Shown here piece after piece: positions 26,967-35,296 of a DNA stretch of 64,000 nt (the stretch's first letter is position 1; the number at the start of each line of letters is the position of its first letter). The stretch is taken from the NCBI GenBank assembly GCA_963697345.1, contig CAVONS010000008.1:186001-250000 (forward strand), written 5' to 3'. Source of the stretch: Prado023 sp963697345. Lineage in GTDB: Bacteria; Actinomycetota; Actinomycetes; S36-B12; CAIYMF01. The notes below the pieces were generated by a model. The model was given only the letters and a program-made list of their open reading frames with translations, did no database searches and had not been told where the DNA came from. A program made the translations under genes and the position numbers.

Positions 26967-27332
26967 ATGACCGCCGAGACCAGCACCGAGACCACCGTCC
27001 CCGTCAGCGATGGACTGCTCCTGACCGCCACCGCGGCCGACAAGGTACGGGGTCTGCTCGACGCCGAGGGTCGCGACGATCTGGCTCTGCGCGTCGCGGT
27101 CCAGCCGGGCGGCTGCTCGGGCCTGCGCTACCAGCTCTTCTTCGACGAGCGGGCACTCGACGGCGACGTGCGCAAGGACTTCGACGGGGTGGAGGTCGTC
27201 ACCGATCGCATGAGTGCCCCGTACCTCATGGGCGCGACGATCGATTTCGTCGACACGATCGAGAAGCAGGGCTTCACCATCGACAACCCGAACGCAACCG
27301 GGTCCTGCGCCTGCGGCGACTCGTTCCACTGA
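26967..27332 (+). CDS. erpA: Iron-sulfur cluster insertion protein (ErpA/HesB/IscA family)
   Basis: A 121-residue A-type carrier delivering Fe-S clusters to apoproteins. The three conserved cysteines are present: one in QPGGCSGLRYQL and two in the C-terminal CAC of GSCACGDSF. AGGAGG stands 6 bases before ATG 26967, fixing the start. It is upstream of adoK and near nadA (an Fe-S enzyme) and the respiratory genes with the Rieske protein, all plausible clients. The same neighbour order erpA-adoK occurs, as I recall, in mycobacteria. Confidence 0.93.
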   Translation: MTAETSTETTVPVSDGLLLTATAADKVRGLLDAEGRDDLALRVAVQPGGCSGLRYQLFFDERALDGDVRKDFDGVEVVTDRMSAPYLMGATIDFVDTIEKQGFTIDNPNATGSCACGDSFH

Positions 27333-27342
27333 CCTGACCGGC

Positions 27343-27348
27343 TAGGGT
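27343..27348 (+). promoter_or_regulatory. Candidate -10 element for adoK
   Basis: TAGGGT lies between the erpA stop and the adoK start, 40 bases before ATG 27389. It would allow transcription of adoK-aat independently of erpA. No -35 is evident. Confidence 0.3.
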
Positions 27349-27388
27349 CACCCCCGACGTCACCGTCCCACCAGGGGGTCCACCACGC

Positions 27389-28375
27389 ATGCGGATCGTT
27401 GTCACAGGTTCGATCGCCACGGACCACCTCATGACGTTCCCGGGTCGCTTCTCGGACTCGATCGTCCTGGACAAGCTGGACAAGATCTCCCTGTCGTTCC
27501 TGGTCGATGAGCTCGAGGTCCGTCGCGGGGGAGTGGCGGCCAACATCGCCTTCGGGATGGGAATGCTCGGCCTGAGCCCCATCCTCGTGGGCGCTGTGGG
27601 TCCTGACTTCGCCGACTACCGGTCGTGGCTGCAGAGACATGGGGTGGACACCGAGTCGGTGCATGTCTCCGAGGTGCGCCACACCGCGCGCTTCGTCTGC
27701 ACGACCGACGAGCACTCCAACCAGATCGCCTCCTTCTACGCGGGGGCCATGCAGGAAGCTCGCGACATCGAGCTGGGGCCGGTCATGGAGCGGGTGGGAG
27801 CGGTGGACCTCGTCCTGATCGGGGCCAATGATCCCGAGGCGATGATGCGCCACACGGAGGAGTGCCGCTACCGGCGCGTTCCGTTCGCGGCCGATCCCTC
27901 CCAGCAGCTGGCCCGGATGCACGGCGATGAGATCCGCCTCCTCATCGACGGGGCCGCCTACCTGTTCACCAACGAGTACGAGGCCGCTCTCACGGAGCAG
28001 AAGACCGGGTGGAGCAGCCAGGAGGTCCTGGATCGGGTCGGCACCCGCGTCACCACGCTGGGTCCCAACGGTGTGCGCATCGAACGCAAGGGTGCGGAGA
28101 TGCTCCACGTGCCGACGCCGAAGGAGACCCACAAGTCCGACCCGACAGGTGTTGGCGATGCCTTCCGTGCCGGGTTCCTGGCCGGTCTGTCCTGGGACTT
28201 GTCGCCGCAGCGCTGCGCGCAGGTGGGATCGCTGCTGGCCACACATGTCATCGAGAGTGTCGGGACCCAGGAGTACGAGCTCGCCGGCCGATCATTCATG
28301 CTGCGGATCAGGGACGCCTACGGCGACCAGGCAGCTGATGAGATCGGCGCCCACATCCGGCTTCCCCGGCCCTGA
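27389..28375 (+). CDS. adoK: Adenosine kinase, PfkB family (AdoK/CbhK type)
   Basis: A 328-residue ribokinase-fold kinase closely resembling M. tuberculosis AdoK (Rv2202c), including TGSIATDHLM at the N-terminus, FAADPSQQLAR in the middle and the catalytic DPTGVGDAFRAGF with the general-base aspartate. It phosphorylates adenosine to AMP in that organism; some related actinobacterial proteins are annotated only as carbohydrate kinases. It is followed after 5 bases by aat, suggesting co-transcription. Confidence 0.9.
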   Translation: MRIVVTGSIATDHLMTFPGRFSDSIVLDKLDKISLSFLVDELEVRRGGVAANIAFGMGMLGLSPILVGAVGPDFADYRSWLQRHGVDTESVHVSEVRHTARFVCTTDEHSNQIASFYAGAMQEARDIELGPVMERVGAVDLVLIGANDPEAMMRHTEECRYRRVPFAADPSQQLARMHGDEIRLLIDGAAYLFTNEYEAALTEQKTGWSSQEVLDRVGTRVTTLGPNGVRIERKGAEMLHVPTPKETHKSDPTGVGDAFRAGFLAGLSWDLSPQRCAQVGSLLATHVIESVGTQEYELAGRSFMLRIRDAYGDQAADEIGAHIRLPRP

Positions 28376-28380
28376 GCAGG

Positions 28381-29109
28381 GTGGCGCCCGTCGAGCCGAG
28401 GCCGACACCGTGGGTCCTGCCTGACCTCAGCGACCTGCCTGATGGCCAGGAGTTCGTGGCGGTCGGCGCCGATCTCTCGCCCGGCACGCTGCTGGCCGGC
28501 TACAGGGGTGGGCTCTTCGCGATGCCGGAGGCGGACCTGCTCGGATGGTGGTCGCCGGACCCGCGAGGTGTGCTGCGGCCCAGCCAGGTGCACATCTCGC
28601 GGTCCCTGCGCCGTGCCCTGCCCCGGTTCCAGGTGAGCGTGGACACGGCATTCGACGCAGTCGTGGCCGCCTGCGCGGACCCGGATCGCCCGCACGGTTG
28701 GATCTCTGCTGACTACGTGACCTCCTACCTGCACCTGCACGCACTGGGCTGGGCCCACTCGATCGAGGTCTGGGATGAGGGCGGCGGGCTGGCCGGAGGG
28801 CTGTTCGGCGTGGAGCTCGGCGGCCTGTTCGCCGCGGAGTCGAAGTTCCACAACCAGACCGACGCGTCCAAGGTGGCCGTCGTGGCCCTCGCGGAGCTGC
28901 TGGCCACCGATGGTGAACCCCGGCGGATCATCGATGTCCAGTGGCGGACCGAGCACCTGGCCAGCCTGGGTGTGGTGCAGCTGAGCAGGCGGACCTACCT
29001 GCGGGCGTTGCCCGAGGTCCTGGGCTGCGCACCTGTGCTCGGGGCTCAGCCGGGTGCCGAGACTGTGCTCGGTGGCCCCTCGAGTCGGATCAGGTGGCGC
29101 AGCGACTGA
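28381..29109 (+). CDS. aat: Leucyl/phenylalanyl-tRNA-protein transferase
   Basis: A 242-residue N-end-rule enzyme that transfers Leu or Phe from tRNA to proteins with N-terminal Arg or Lys, marking them for ClpS/ClpAP. Signature regions are LLAGYRGGLFAMP, WWSPDPRGVL, GGLFGVELGGLFAAESKFH and WRTEHLASLG. The last 25 or so residues extend past the usual end of the family and overlap the convergent TusA-like gene by 64 bases. It starts with GTG, 5 bases after the adoK stop. Confidence 0.92.
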   Translation: MAPVEPRPTPWVLPDLSDLPDGQEFVAVGADLSPGTLLAGYRGGLFAMPEADLLGWWSPDPRGVLRPSQVHISRSLRRALPRFQVSVDTAFDAVVAACADPDRPHGWISADYVTSYLHLHALGWAHSIEVWDEGGGLAGGLFGVELGGLFAAESKFHNQTDASKVAVVALAELLATDGEPRRIIDVQWRTEHLASLGVVQLSRRTYLRALPEVLGCAPVLGAQPGAETVLGGPSSRIRWRSD

Positions 29110-29435
29110 CCGGGCTGCGTGTTGGGTGCGTGTGGCTCAGGCCCGCCCATCTGCGTGAGCCGGTCGGCTGGCACCTCAACGGTGCCAGCGACCACCGCCG
29201 TGGCCAACACGGTATGACCGCGAAGGCGGCACCAGGCCGGGACGTCGTAGGCCGCTGCCGGGTCATCGGTCAGCAGCGTGAGCACCGTGCCCGCCGGGCG
29301 CGATGAGGCGGCCCGGGCCAGGCGGATGATCGGAACCGGGCACAGGACCCCGCGGGCGTCCACCATCACCTCAGAGGTGAGTCCCTCCTGACCCGGGAGA
29401 TCCTGGTCCTGGCCGGGGATTCCCGGCCGGTTCAT
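29046..29435 (-). CDS. TusA/SirA-like sulfurtransferase with C-terminal extension
   Basis: 129 residues. The TusA fold occupies about 22-90, with the sulfur-carrying cysteine in RGVLCPVPIIRLARA and the family TDDPAAAYDVPAWCRLRGH segment. TusA proteins accept persulfide sulfur from cysteine desulfurases and pass it on for tRNA thiolation, molybdenum cofactor or other uses. The ATG overlaps the stop of the desulfurase gene by ATGA, a natural donor-acceptor pair. The last 38 residues are extra and are encoded opposite the 3' end of aat. An internal ATG (MVDARGVLC) is an alternative start. Confidence 0.83.
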   Translation of the reverse strand: MNRPGIPGQDQDLPGQEGLTSEVMVDARGVLCPVPIIRLARAASSRPAGTVLTLLTDDPAAAYDVPAWCRLRGHTVLATAVVAGTVEVPADRLTQMGGPEPHAPNTQPGQSLRHLIRLEGPPSTVSAPG

Positions 29436-30562
29436 GGCTCGTCCTGGTTCGCCGAGGCGCGGGCGGCCGCGATGGCGCCCGGCAGGGCGGCCAGGAACGC
29501 CGCCACATCGGCTTCGGTGGTGGCGGCGGGCAGGCTCACGCGCAGGTTGCCGTGTGTGACCGCCCCCATGGCCGCCAGGACATGGCTCGGCCGCCGCGTG
29601 TCCGAGGTGCACGCTGACCCGGAGCTCACCGCGAACCCGGCGCGGTCCAACTCGCTGACCAGCACCTCCCCGTCGGCGTAGAGGATGGTGAAGCACACGA
29701 TGTGGGGGGCGGCAGCCGAGCCTCCGAGGACGACGATGTCCTCGGCCACCCCGGGGACCCGCTCGCGCAGGATCGTGATCAGGCGGGCCCGGTGAGCAGA
29801 TGCCCGGCCGAGGTCGGCGGTCGCGTGCTCCAACGCGGTCGCGGCGGCCACAGCACCAGGCACGTTCGGGAATCCGGCCGCGCGGCCGGCCTCGTCGGTG
29901 GGCAGCGGGGGGCGCCACTTCACGCCGGTACGGATGGCCAGGATACCGACCCCCGCGGGACCACCCCACTTGTGGGCGCTTCCGGCCAGGACATCCCATC
30001 GGGTGGGGGCCGGCACCGAGCCCAGGCCAGCGCTGGCGTCGACAAGCAGGGGTACCCCGGCCTGTTGTGCGGCCTCGTGGACCTGATCGAGCGGCTGGAG
30101 CGTGCCCACCTCGTGGTTGACCTGCTGGACGGCGGCCAGGGCCACTCCCGGGGCCCTGACAGCCTTGCGGAAGGCCTTGACCTCGACCTCAGCATGAGGG
30201 TTCACCGGGACCAGGACCGGGTCCTCCCCGGCCATCACCCAGTCTGCGGCCCTGAGCACGGCGGAGTGCTCGACCGCGCTGGCCACGACTGTGCCACCGA
30301 TCTTGCGGCGTCCCCGGGCCAGCCCCAGCAGCCCCACGTGGACCGCCTGGGTGCCCGACGCGGTGAAGGTGACCTCCTGGGGCAGGGCGCCGATGCTGGT
30401 GGCCACCGACGCGCGGGCAGCGTCGAGCAGCTGGCGGGCCACCCGTCCGTCCCGGTGCAGGCGCGTCGGGTCTGCCCAGCCATGCTCCAGCGCGGCCTCC
30501 ATGGCGCGCCTCGCCTCAGATCGCATCGGCAGTCCTGAGGCGGCATCGAACGACGGCGACAT
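29432..30562 (-). CDS. Cysteine desulfurase (class V aminotransferase, NifS/IscS-like)
   Basis: A 376-residue PLP enzyme that removes sulfur from cysteine. The Schiff-base lysine is in GSAHKWGGPAGVG and the persulfide-forming cysteine in SSGSACTSDTRRPSHVL; the PLP-binding VDASAGLG precedes them. It opens with FDAASGLPMR, where IscS has a DNAATT motif. It is coupled to the TusA-like gene, so sulfur probably flows to that protein rather than to IscU. A TACCGT hexamer 6 bases before the ATG suggests a leaderless mRNA divergent from ctaC. Confidence 0.9.
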   Translation of the reverse strand: MSPSFDAASGLPMRSEARRAMEAALEHGWADPTRLHRDGRVARQLLDAARASVATSIGALPQEVTFTASGTQAVHVGLLGLARGRRKIGGTVVASAVEHSAVLRAADWVMAGEDPVLVPVNPHAEVEVKAFRKAVRAPGVALAAVQQVNHEVGTLQPLDQVHEAAQQAGVPLLVDASAGLGSVPAPTRWDVLAGSAHKWGGPAGVGILAIRTGVKWRPPLPTDEAGRAAGFPNVPGAVAAATALEHATADLGRASAHRARLITILRERVPGVAEDIVVLGGSAAAPHIVCFTILYADGEVLVSELDRAGFAVSSGSACTSDTRRPSHVLAAMGAVTHGNLRVSLPAATTEADVAAFLAALPGAIAAARASANQDEP

Positions 30563-30568
30563 GCCGCA

Positions 30569-30574
30569 ACGGTA
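30569..30574 (-). promoter_or_regulatory. Candidate leaderless -10 element for the cysteine desulfurase
   Basis: TACCGT on the minus strand, 6 bases before ATG 30562, without a ribosome-binding site. It sits in the 131-base divergent region with ctaC. Confidence 0.42.
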
Positions 30575-30611
30575 TAGCCGACCCCCGTGGCACGTTGGTC
30601 GATTCCTGCGC

Positions 30612-30617
30612 TAGTCT
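30612..30617 (+). promoter_or_regulatory. Candidate -10 element for the ctaC-ctaD-ctaF operon
   Basis: TAGTCT on the plus strand, 76 bases before GTG 30694, would give a 5' leader of about 70 bases. It matches the TAGNCT form common in this window; no clear -35 is present. Confidence 0.35.
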
Positions 30618-30693
30618 CGCCCCGTCCAGCGTCCTAGCCGGGTGTGCCCGCACAAGCGCGGATCCACCCACGCAATTGAGGGGATCACCAGAC

Positions 30694-31554
30694 GTGGTAG
30701 CAGATCGCACCGACCGGCCCAGGTCGATGCGCCGGTGGGGGGTCGGGGCTGGGGCCGTGGCCATCGCCCTGCTGGCGTCCGGGTGCAGCGCCCAGGAGGC
30801 GCTGTCCTTGAACGCCCCCGAGGGTGCGACGGAGCAGACGCCGACCATCGAGAGCCTCTGGTTCGGTGCGTGGGCAGCGCTGGCGGTCGTCGGCGTGCTC
30901 ACCGGTGGGCTGATCCTCTACGCCGCGGTTCGCTTCCGCCGTCGGGACGGGGATCCGGCGCCGAAGCAGATGCGCTACAACGTCCCCCTCGAGGTCATGT
31001 ACACCGTCGTACCCCTGGTGCTGATCCTCGGGATGTTCTTCTTCACCGTGCGCGACCAGACCGAGTTGACCAAGGTGTCGGACAATCCGGACAACACGGT
31101 CGGCGTCGTCGGTTTCCGCTGGAGCTGGGCCTTCAACTATGTGGAGGACGACGTCTACGACGTCGGCACCGCAGAGGTGCAGGACAACCCCACGCTCTAC
31201 CTGCCGGTGAATGAGTCGGTGGTCTTCGAGCTGCAGAGTCCGGACGTGATCCACTCCTTCTGGATCCCGGCGTTCCTGATGAAGATGGACGTGTTCCCGG
31301 ACCGCCTGAACAAGTTCGAGGTCACGCCGAACAAGGTCGGGACCTATGCCGGACGCTGCGCGGAGTTGTGCGGCGTGGACCATGCCCGGATGCTCTTCAC
31401 CGTGAAGGTCGTCGAGCGCGAGGAGTACGACCGGCACATGTCTGAGCTCGCTGCCAAGGGCCAGGTCGGCTCGATCGAGACCGACCGCATCACCCGCGAC
31501 GGTGAGCGCTACTGGGAGTCCGACCGCTACTCGGAGCCGGAGGGAACGCTATGA
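30694..31554 (+). CDS. ctaC: Cytochrome c oxidase subunit II (lipoprotein, CuA)
   Basis: 286 residues. A lipoprotein signal ends in LLASGC (lipidated C31), followed by two transmembrane helices (about 55-78 and 98-118) and a periplasmic cupredoxin domain with CuA ligands in CAELCGVDHARM and the upstream HSFWIP histidine. It receives electrons from the QcrC cytochrome c domains in the bcc-aa3 supercomplex. GTG 30694 (VVADR) is preferred over upstream codons because GAGGGG precedes it and the signal peptide then has normal length. It overlaps ctaD by ATGA. Confidence 0.93.
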   Translation: MVADRTDRPRSMRRWGVGAGAVAIALLASGCSAQEALSLNAPEGATEQTPTIESLWFGAWAALAVVGVLTGGLILYAAVRFRRRDGDPAPKQMRYNVPLEVMYTVVPLVLILGMFFFTVRDQTELTKVSDNPDNTVGVVGFRWSWAFNYVEDDVYDVGTAEVQDNPTLYLPVNESVVFELQSPDVIHSFWIPAFLMKMDVFPDRLNKFEVTPNKVGTYAGRCAELCGVDHARMLFTVKVVEREEYDRHMSELAAKGQVGSIETDRITRDGERYWESDRYSEPEGTL

Positions 31555-33266
31555 CGCTTCTCAATGAGCCCCCCGTCGAGGTCTCAGGGCCACCTGTGCG
31601 CCAGACGACCATGGGCCAGAAGATCGTCTCTGTGATCACCACGACCGATCACAAGACGATCGGCCTGCTGTACATGACCACGTCGTTCGTGTTCTTCATG
31701 GTCGCCGGCGCGATGGCGCTGCTCATCCGTGGTGAGCTGGCCCAGCCGGGCCTGCAGATCGTGACCCTCGAGCAGTACAACCAGCTGTTCACGATGCACG
31801 GGTCCATGATGCTGCTGCTGTTCGCCACGGCCCTGTTCATCGGCTTCGCCAACTTCCTGATGCCCCTTCAGATCGGTGCGCCCGACGTCGCGTTCCCGCG
31901 GCTGAACATGCTCGGGTACTACATGTACCTGTTCGGGGCGCTGATCGTCCTGTTCGGCTTCCTCACCCCGGGAGGCGCAGCTGCCTTCGGATGGTTCCTC
32001 TACACGCCACTGTCGGGGGCCGAGTTCTCGCCGAACATCGGCTCGGACCTGTGGATCCTCGGCTTCGCCCTCGGTGGTGTCGGCACGATCCTCGGAGCCG
32101 TGAACTTCGTCACCACGATCCTCACGATGCGTGCGCCGGGAATGACCATGTTCCGGATGCCCATCTTCACCTGGAACATCCTGCTGACCTCGGTCCTGGT
32201 CCTCATGGTCTTCCCCGTGCTGGCCGCGACCTTGGTGGTGCTGGAGATCGACCGGAAGTTCGGCTCCGTGGTGTTCCTCCCGGAGAACGGCGGGGCGATT
32301 CTCTTCCAGCACCTGTTCTGGTTCTTCGGTCACCCCGAGGTCTACGTGATCGCCCTGCCGTTCTTCGGCATCATCTCCGAGATCCTGCCGGCGTTCTCCC
32401 GCAAGCCCATCTTCGGCTACAAGGGCCTGGTGTTCGCCACGATCGCCATCGCAGCGCTGTCCATGGCCGTGTGGGCGCACCACATGTACGTCACCGGCGC
32501 GATCAGCCTGCCGTACTTCGCCCTCATGACGATGCTGATCGCGGTGCCCACCGGTGTGAAGTTCTTCAACTGGATCGGCACCATGTGGGGTGGTTCGCTG
32601 ACGTTCGAGACCCCGATGCTCTTCGCCATCGGCTTCCTGCTCACCTTCCTCTTCGGCGGCCTGACCGGTGTCATCCTGGCCTCGCCCCCGTTGGACTTCC
32701 ACGTCTCCGACTCGTACTTCGTGGTCGCGCACTTCCACTACACGGTGTTCGGCACCGTGGTGTTCGCGATGTTCGCAGGCTTCTACTTCTGGTGGCCGAA
32801 GTTCACGGGCAAGATGCTCAACGAGACGCTGGGAAAGTGGCACTTCGCCCTGACCTTCATCGGGTTCAACGGCACGTTCCTCATCCAGCACTGGCTCGGT
32901 GTGGAGGGCATGCCGCGCCGCTACGGCGACTACCTGCCGGGTGACGGCTTCACGCTCGAGAACCAGGTCTCCTCGTTCTTCGCCCTGATCCTGGGGATCT
33001 CGACCCTGGTGTACCTGTACAACTTCTACTGGACCACCAGGTACGCACCGAAGGTGACCGTGGATGATCCGTGGGGCTGGGGTGGTGGTCTCGAGTGGGC
33101 CACGTCCTGCCCGCCGCCACGGCACAACTTCGTGTCGCTGCCCAGGATCCGCTCCGAACGCCCGGCCTTCGACCTCCACCATCCCGAGCTGGCTGACTGG
33201 GACGCTGAGGGATACCTGGCCACGCTCGAGGGCAGGGACGTCCTGGCCAAGGGGGAGATCTCGTGA
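31551..33266 (+). CDS. ctaD: Cytochrome c oxidase subunit I (aa3 type)
   Basis: A 571-residue, 12-helix haem-copper oxidase subunit. Metal ligands are clear: haem a His in TMHGSMM, the CuB His cross-linked to Tyr in FGHPEVYVIALP, the CuB pair in WAHHMYVTG, and the haem a3/a histidines in VAHFHYTVFG. The YVIALP and LTGVILA regions indicate an A-family oxidase with a proton K-channel. Length and order are standard. The gene overlaps ctaC (ATGA) and ctaF (GTGA), giving tightly coupled subunit synthesis. Confidence 0.97.
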   Translation: MTLLNEPPVEVSGPPVRQTTMGQKIVSVITTTDHKTIGLLYMTTSFVFFMVAGAMALLIRGELAQPGLQIVTLEQYNQLFTMHGSMMLLLFATALFIGFANFLMPLQIGAPDVAFPRLNMLGYYMYLFGALIVLFGFLTPGGAAAFGWFLYTPLSGAEFSPNIGSDLWILGFALGGVGTILGAVNFVTTILTMRAPGMTMFRMPIFTWNILLTSVLVLMVFPVLAATLVVLEIDRKFGSVVFLPENGGAILFQHLFWFFGHPEVYVIALPFFGIISEILPAFSRKPIFGYKGLVFATIAIAALSMAVWAHHMYVTGAISLPYFALMTMLIAVPTGVKFFNWIGTMWGGSLTFETPMLFAIGFLLTFLFGGLTGVILASPPLDFHVSDSYFVVAHFHYTVFGTVVFAMFAGFYFWWPKFTGKMLNETLGKWHFALTFIGFNGTFLIQHWLGVEGMPRRYGDYLPGDGFTLENQVSSFFALILGISTLVYLYNFYWTTRYAPKVTVDDPWGWGGGLEWATSCPPPRHNFVSLPRIRSERPAFDLHHPELADWDAEGYLATLEGRDVLAKGEIS

Positions 33267-33661
33267 AGCTGGCTGGCAAGCTCTTCGTCGGCGGGTCGGT
33301 CTTCTACCTCCTCGTCACGGCCGTCTACTGGATCATGTCCCACGACGAGGTCGGCACCGTCGCGCTGTTCCTGACGGGCATGCTCTCCGCGATGATCGGC
33401 TTCTACCTGGTCGTCACGGCCTCGAGGCTGCCCGACCAGCCCGACGACATGCCGGACGCGGAGATCTGGGATGCAGATCCCGACTACGGCTTCTTCAGCC
33501 CACACTCGTGGGCACCACTGTTCGTGGGAGCCTCGGCGGCCATCACCTTCGCGGGTCTTGCGTTCGCTGCGTGGATCGTGGCCGCCGGTGCCGTGCTGGT
33601 CGTGATCTCGTCGGCCTACTGGGTCTTCGAGTACTACCAGGGACCGAAGCGCCAGTTCTGA
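33263..33661 (+). CDS. ctaF: Cytochrome c oxidase subunit IV (actinobacterial CtaF)
   Basis: 132 residues with four transmembrane helices and a central hydrophilic loop (DQPDDMPDAEIWDADPDYG) ending with FEYYQGPKRQF. This layout is the actinobacterial CtaF accessory subunit. It starts with GTG overlapping the ctaD stop by GTGA. It completes the ctaCDF operon and converges on an unrelated membrane-protein gene 18 bases downstream. Confidence 0.92.
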   Translation: MKLAGKLFVGGSVFYLLVTAVYWIMSHDEVGTVALFLTGMLSAMIGFYLVVTASRLPDQPDDMPDAEIWDADPDYGFFSPHSWAPLFVGASAAITFAGLAFAAWIVAAGAVLVVISSAYWVFEYYQGPKRQF

Positions 33662-33678
33662 GCGCGGACAGCTGGAGC

Positions 33679-34191
33679 TCAGCCGCGAGCCTCGCGCTCC
33701 CGGGTGCGATCGGGACCCGGGACGAGCCCGCCCCACGCATGTCGCCAGGTGCGTGTCCGCCAGCACCGTCCGCGGTGCCCGGCGCGACGCACCAGCACCG
33801 CGGTGAAGGCCAGCCAGAGCAGGGCGATCTGGGCTCCGAACCGGGCCCAGCCTCCCGTCGTGATCCCCGTCAGGGACATCACCGCCAGTCCGCCCAGGCA
33901 CCACACGACAAGGGCGAAGCCGATGCGTGACTGCTTCCTGGTCGGGACCGTGCCGATCCGCCCACCGTCGAGTTCCTGGTCGCGCACGTGGCCGGCGATG
34001 CAGTCCGTCCCCGCGATCAGATAGGGCACCTCGATGCGCTTGGTGGTTCCCCCGACCTTGGCCCGGGGCGCCGGGGTCGCGGGGCGGGAGGTCGCAGACG
34101 TGGACCCCGCTGCCCGAGCGGGGGTGTTGCGGGTCGGCGGGTGGGCCGCCGGAGTGCTCGGCATGGCCCGCTGGCGGGCGCGTTTGGCCAT
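33679..34191 (-). CDS. Hypothetical membrane protein
   Basis: 170 residues, family not recognised. A basic, Pro/Ala/Thr-rich N-terminus (1-50) is followed by RIEVPYLIAGTDCIAGHVRDQE, two transmembrane helices (about 88-106 and 112-132), and an Arg-rich C-terminus. AAGGAG stands 7 bases before the ATG. It lies 10 bases after the trpD stop on the same strand and is probably the last gene of the receiver-trpD operon. Nothing in the sequence indicates a function. Confidence 0.6.
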   Translation of the reverse strand: MAKRARQRAMPSTPAAHPPTRNTPARAAGSTSATSRPATPAPRAKVGGTTKRIEVPYLIAGTDCIAGHVRDQELDGGRIGTVPTRKQSRIGFALVVWCLGGLAVMSLTGITTGGWARFGAQIALLWLAFTAVLVRRAGHRGRCWRTRTWRHAWGGLVPGPDRTREREARG

Positions 34192-34201
34192 CAGGTGCTC
34201 C

Positions 34202-35296
34202 TTACGGACGAAGGGCCTGGCTGGTGCTGATCCAGCGGTCCAGCAGATCCCGGGCAGCGCCCGAGGTCAGTGCCTGCTGCGCCGCCGGCAGCGCGGCGGC
34301 GATCCTCTCCAGCAGCGGCGCGGTCGGTGCGGGGATCTCGAAGGGCAGGGCGCCGCCAGCCGCTGAGTAGGCCACCAGTGCCGCGGCCGCATTGAGGCAG
34401 ACCGCATCCCGGATGCCGGCCACGAGGGGATCCGCCGGGGAGTCGATCAGGATTCGGCACAGCTCCGCGTTGCGCTGCGCTGACCCCCCACGCAATGAAT
34501 CGGGCTCAGGGACGGCAATTCCCAGGGCTGCGGGGTCGAGCCGGACGCGCCGTGCGGTGGTGTCAGTCAGGTCCCAGACGGTCGAGGGCCCGTACACCGT
34601 GAGTTCGTCGAGGCCGTCGCCGCCGTGCACCACCAGCGCCCGGGTGCCGCGCCCGCCAAGGACACCGGCCATGAGGTCGCCGATGGCCTCAGTCGGCACG
34701 CCCAGCACCTGGGCGGCCGGCCGAGCCGGGTTGGCCAGCGGGCCGAGAACGTTGAACACGGTCCGGATGCCCAGCTCGCGGCGGATGGGACCGATGTGCC
34801 GCATCGCCGGATGGAAGACCGGCGCGAAGCAGAACGTGATGCCCAGGAGGCGCCCGGCCTCGGCCGCGGCGGCTGCGGGCAGGTCGATGACCACACCGAG
34901 GGCCTCGAGCATGTCCGCCGAGCCACTCTGGGACGACGCTGCCCTGTTGCCGTGCTTGGCGACCCGCGCGCCTGCGGCGGCGGCCACGATCGCGGCCATG
35001 GTGGAGATGTTGACGGTGTGCGATCGGTCCCCGCCGGTCCCACACGTGTCCACGACCGGACCCTCGACCTCCAGCGGCACACCTGCGTTCATCATGCCGG
35101 TGACCAGGCCCGACACCTCACCTGCCGTCTCGCCCTTGGCTCGCAGCGCCACGAGGAACGCGGCCGTGTTCGCTGCCGGAGCCCCGCCGGCCAGCATCTC
35201 GGCCATCACCCACGTCGTGGTGGGCGTGCTGAGCTCCTCTCCGGCCAGCAGTGACTCGAGGACCTCGACCCAATCGGTCAGCAGCTCTGTGCTCAC
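34202..35296 (-). CDS. trpD: Anthranilate phosphoribosyltransferase
   Basis: A 364-residue tryptophan-pathway enzyme joining anthranilate and PRPP. The PRPP-binding GTGGD (in VDTCGTGGDRSHTVNIST), the KHGNRAASS motif, the Mg-binding acidic region and GPLANPARPAAQVLGV are all intact. GTG 35296 overlaps the stop of the upstream receiver-like gene (GTGA) and has no ribosome-binding site of its own, so translation likely depends on that gene. No other trp genes are nearby; an isolated trpD between cytochrome genes is, from memory, common in actinobacteria. Confidence 0.94.
   Translation of the reverse strand: MSTELLTDWVEVLESLLAGEELSTPTTTWVMAEMLAGGAPAANTAAFLVALRAKGETAGEVSGLVTGMMNAGVPLEVEGPVVDTCGTGGDRSHTVNISTMAAIVAAAAGARVAKHGNRAASSQSGSADMLEALGVVIDLPAAAAAEAGRLLGITFCFAPVFHPAMRHIGPIRRELGIRTVFNVLGPLANPARPAAQVLGVPTEAIGDLMAGVLGGRGTRALVVHGGDGLDELTVYGPSTVWDLTDTTARRVRLDPAALGIAVPEPDSLRGGSAQRNAELCRILIDSPADPLVAGIRDAVCLNAAAALVAYSAAGGALPFEIPAPTAPLLERIAAALPAAQQALTSGAARDLLDRWISTSQALRP

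Noticed and set aside
31584..33182. A 532-codon open frame antisense to ctaD
   Set aside because: Its translation is dominated by Glu, His, Gln and Arg with no recognisable motif, and ctaD is certain.
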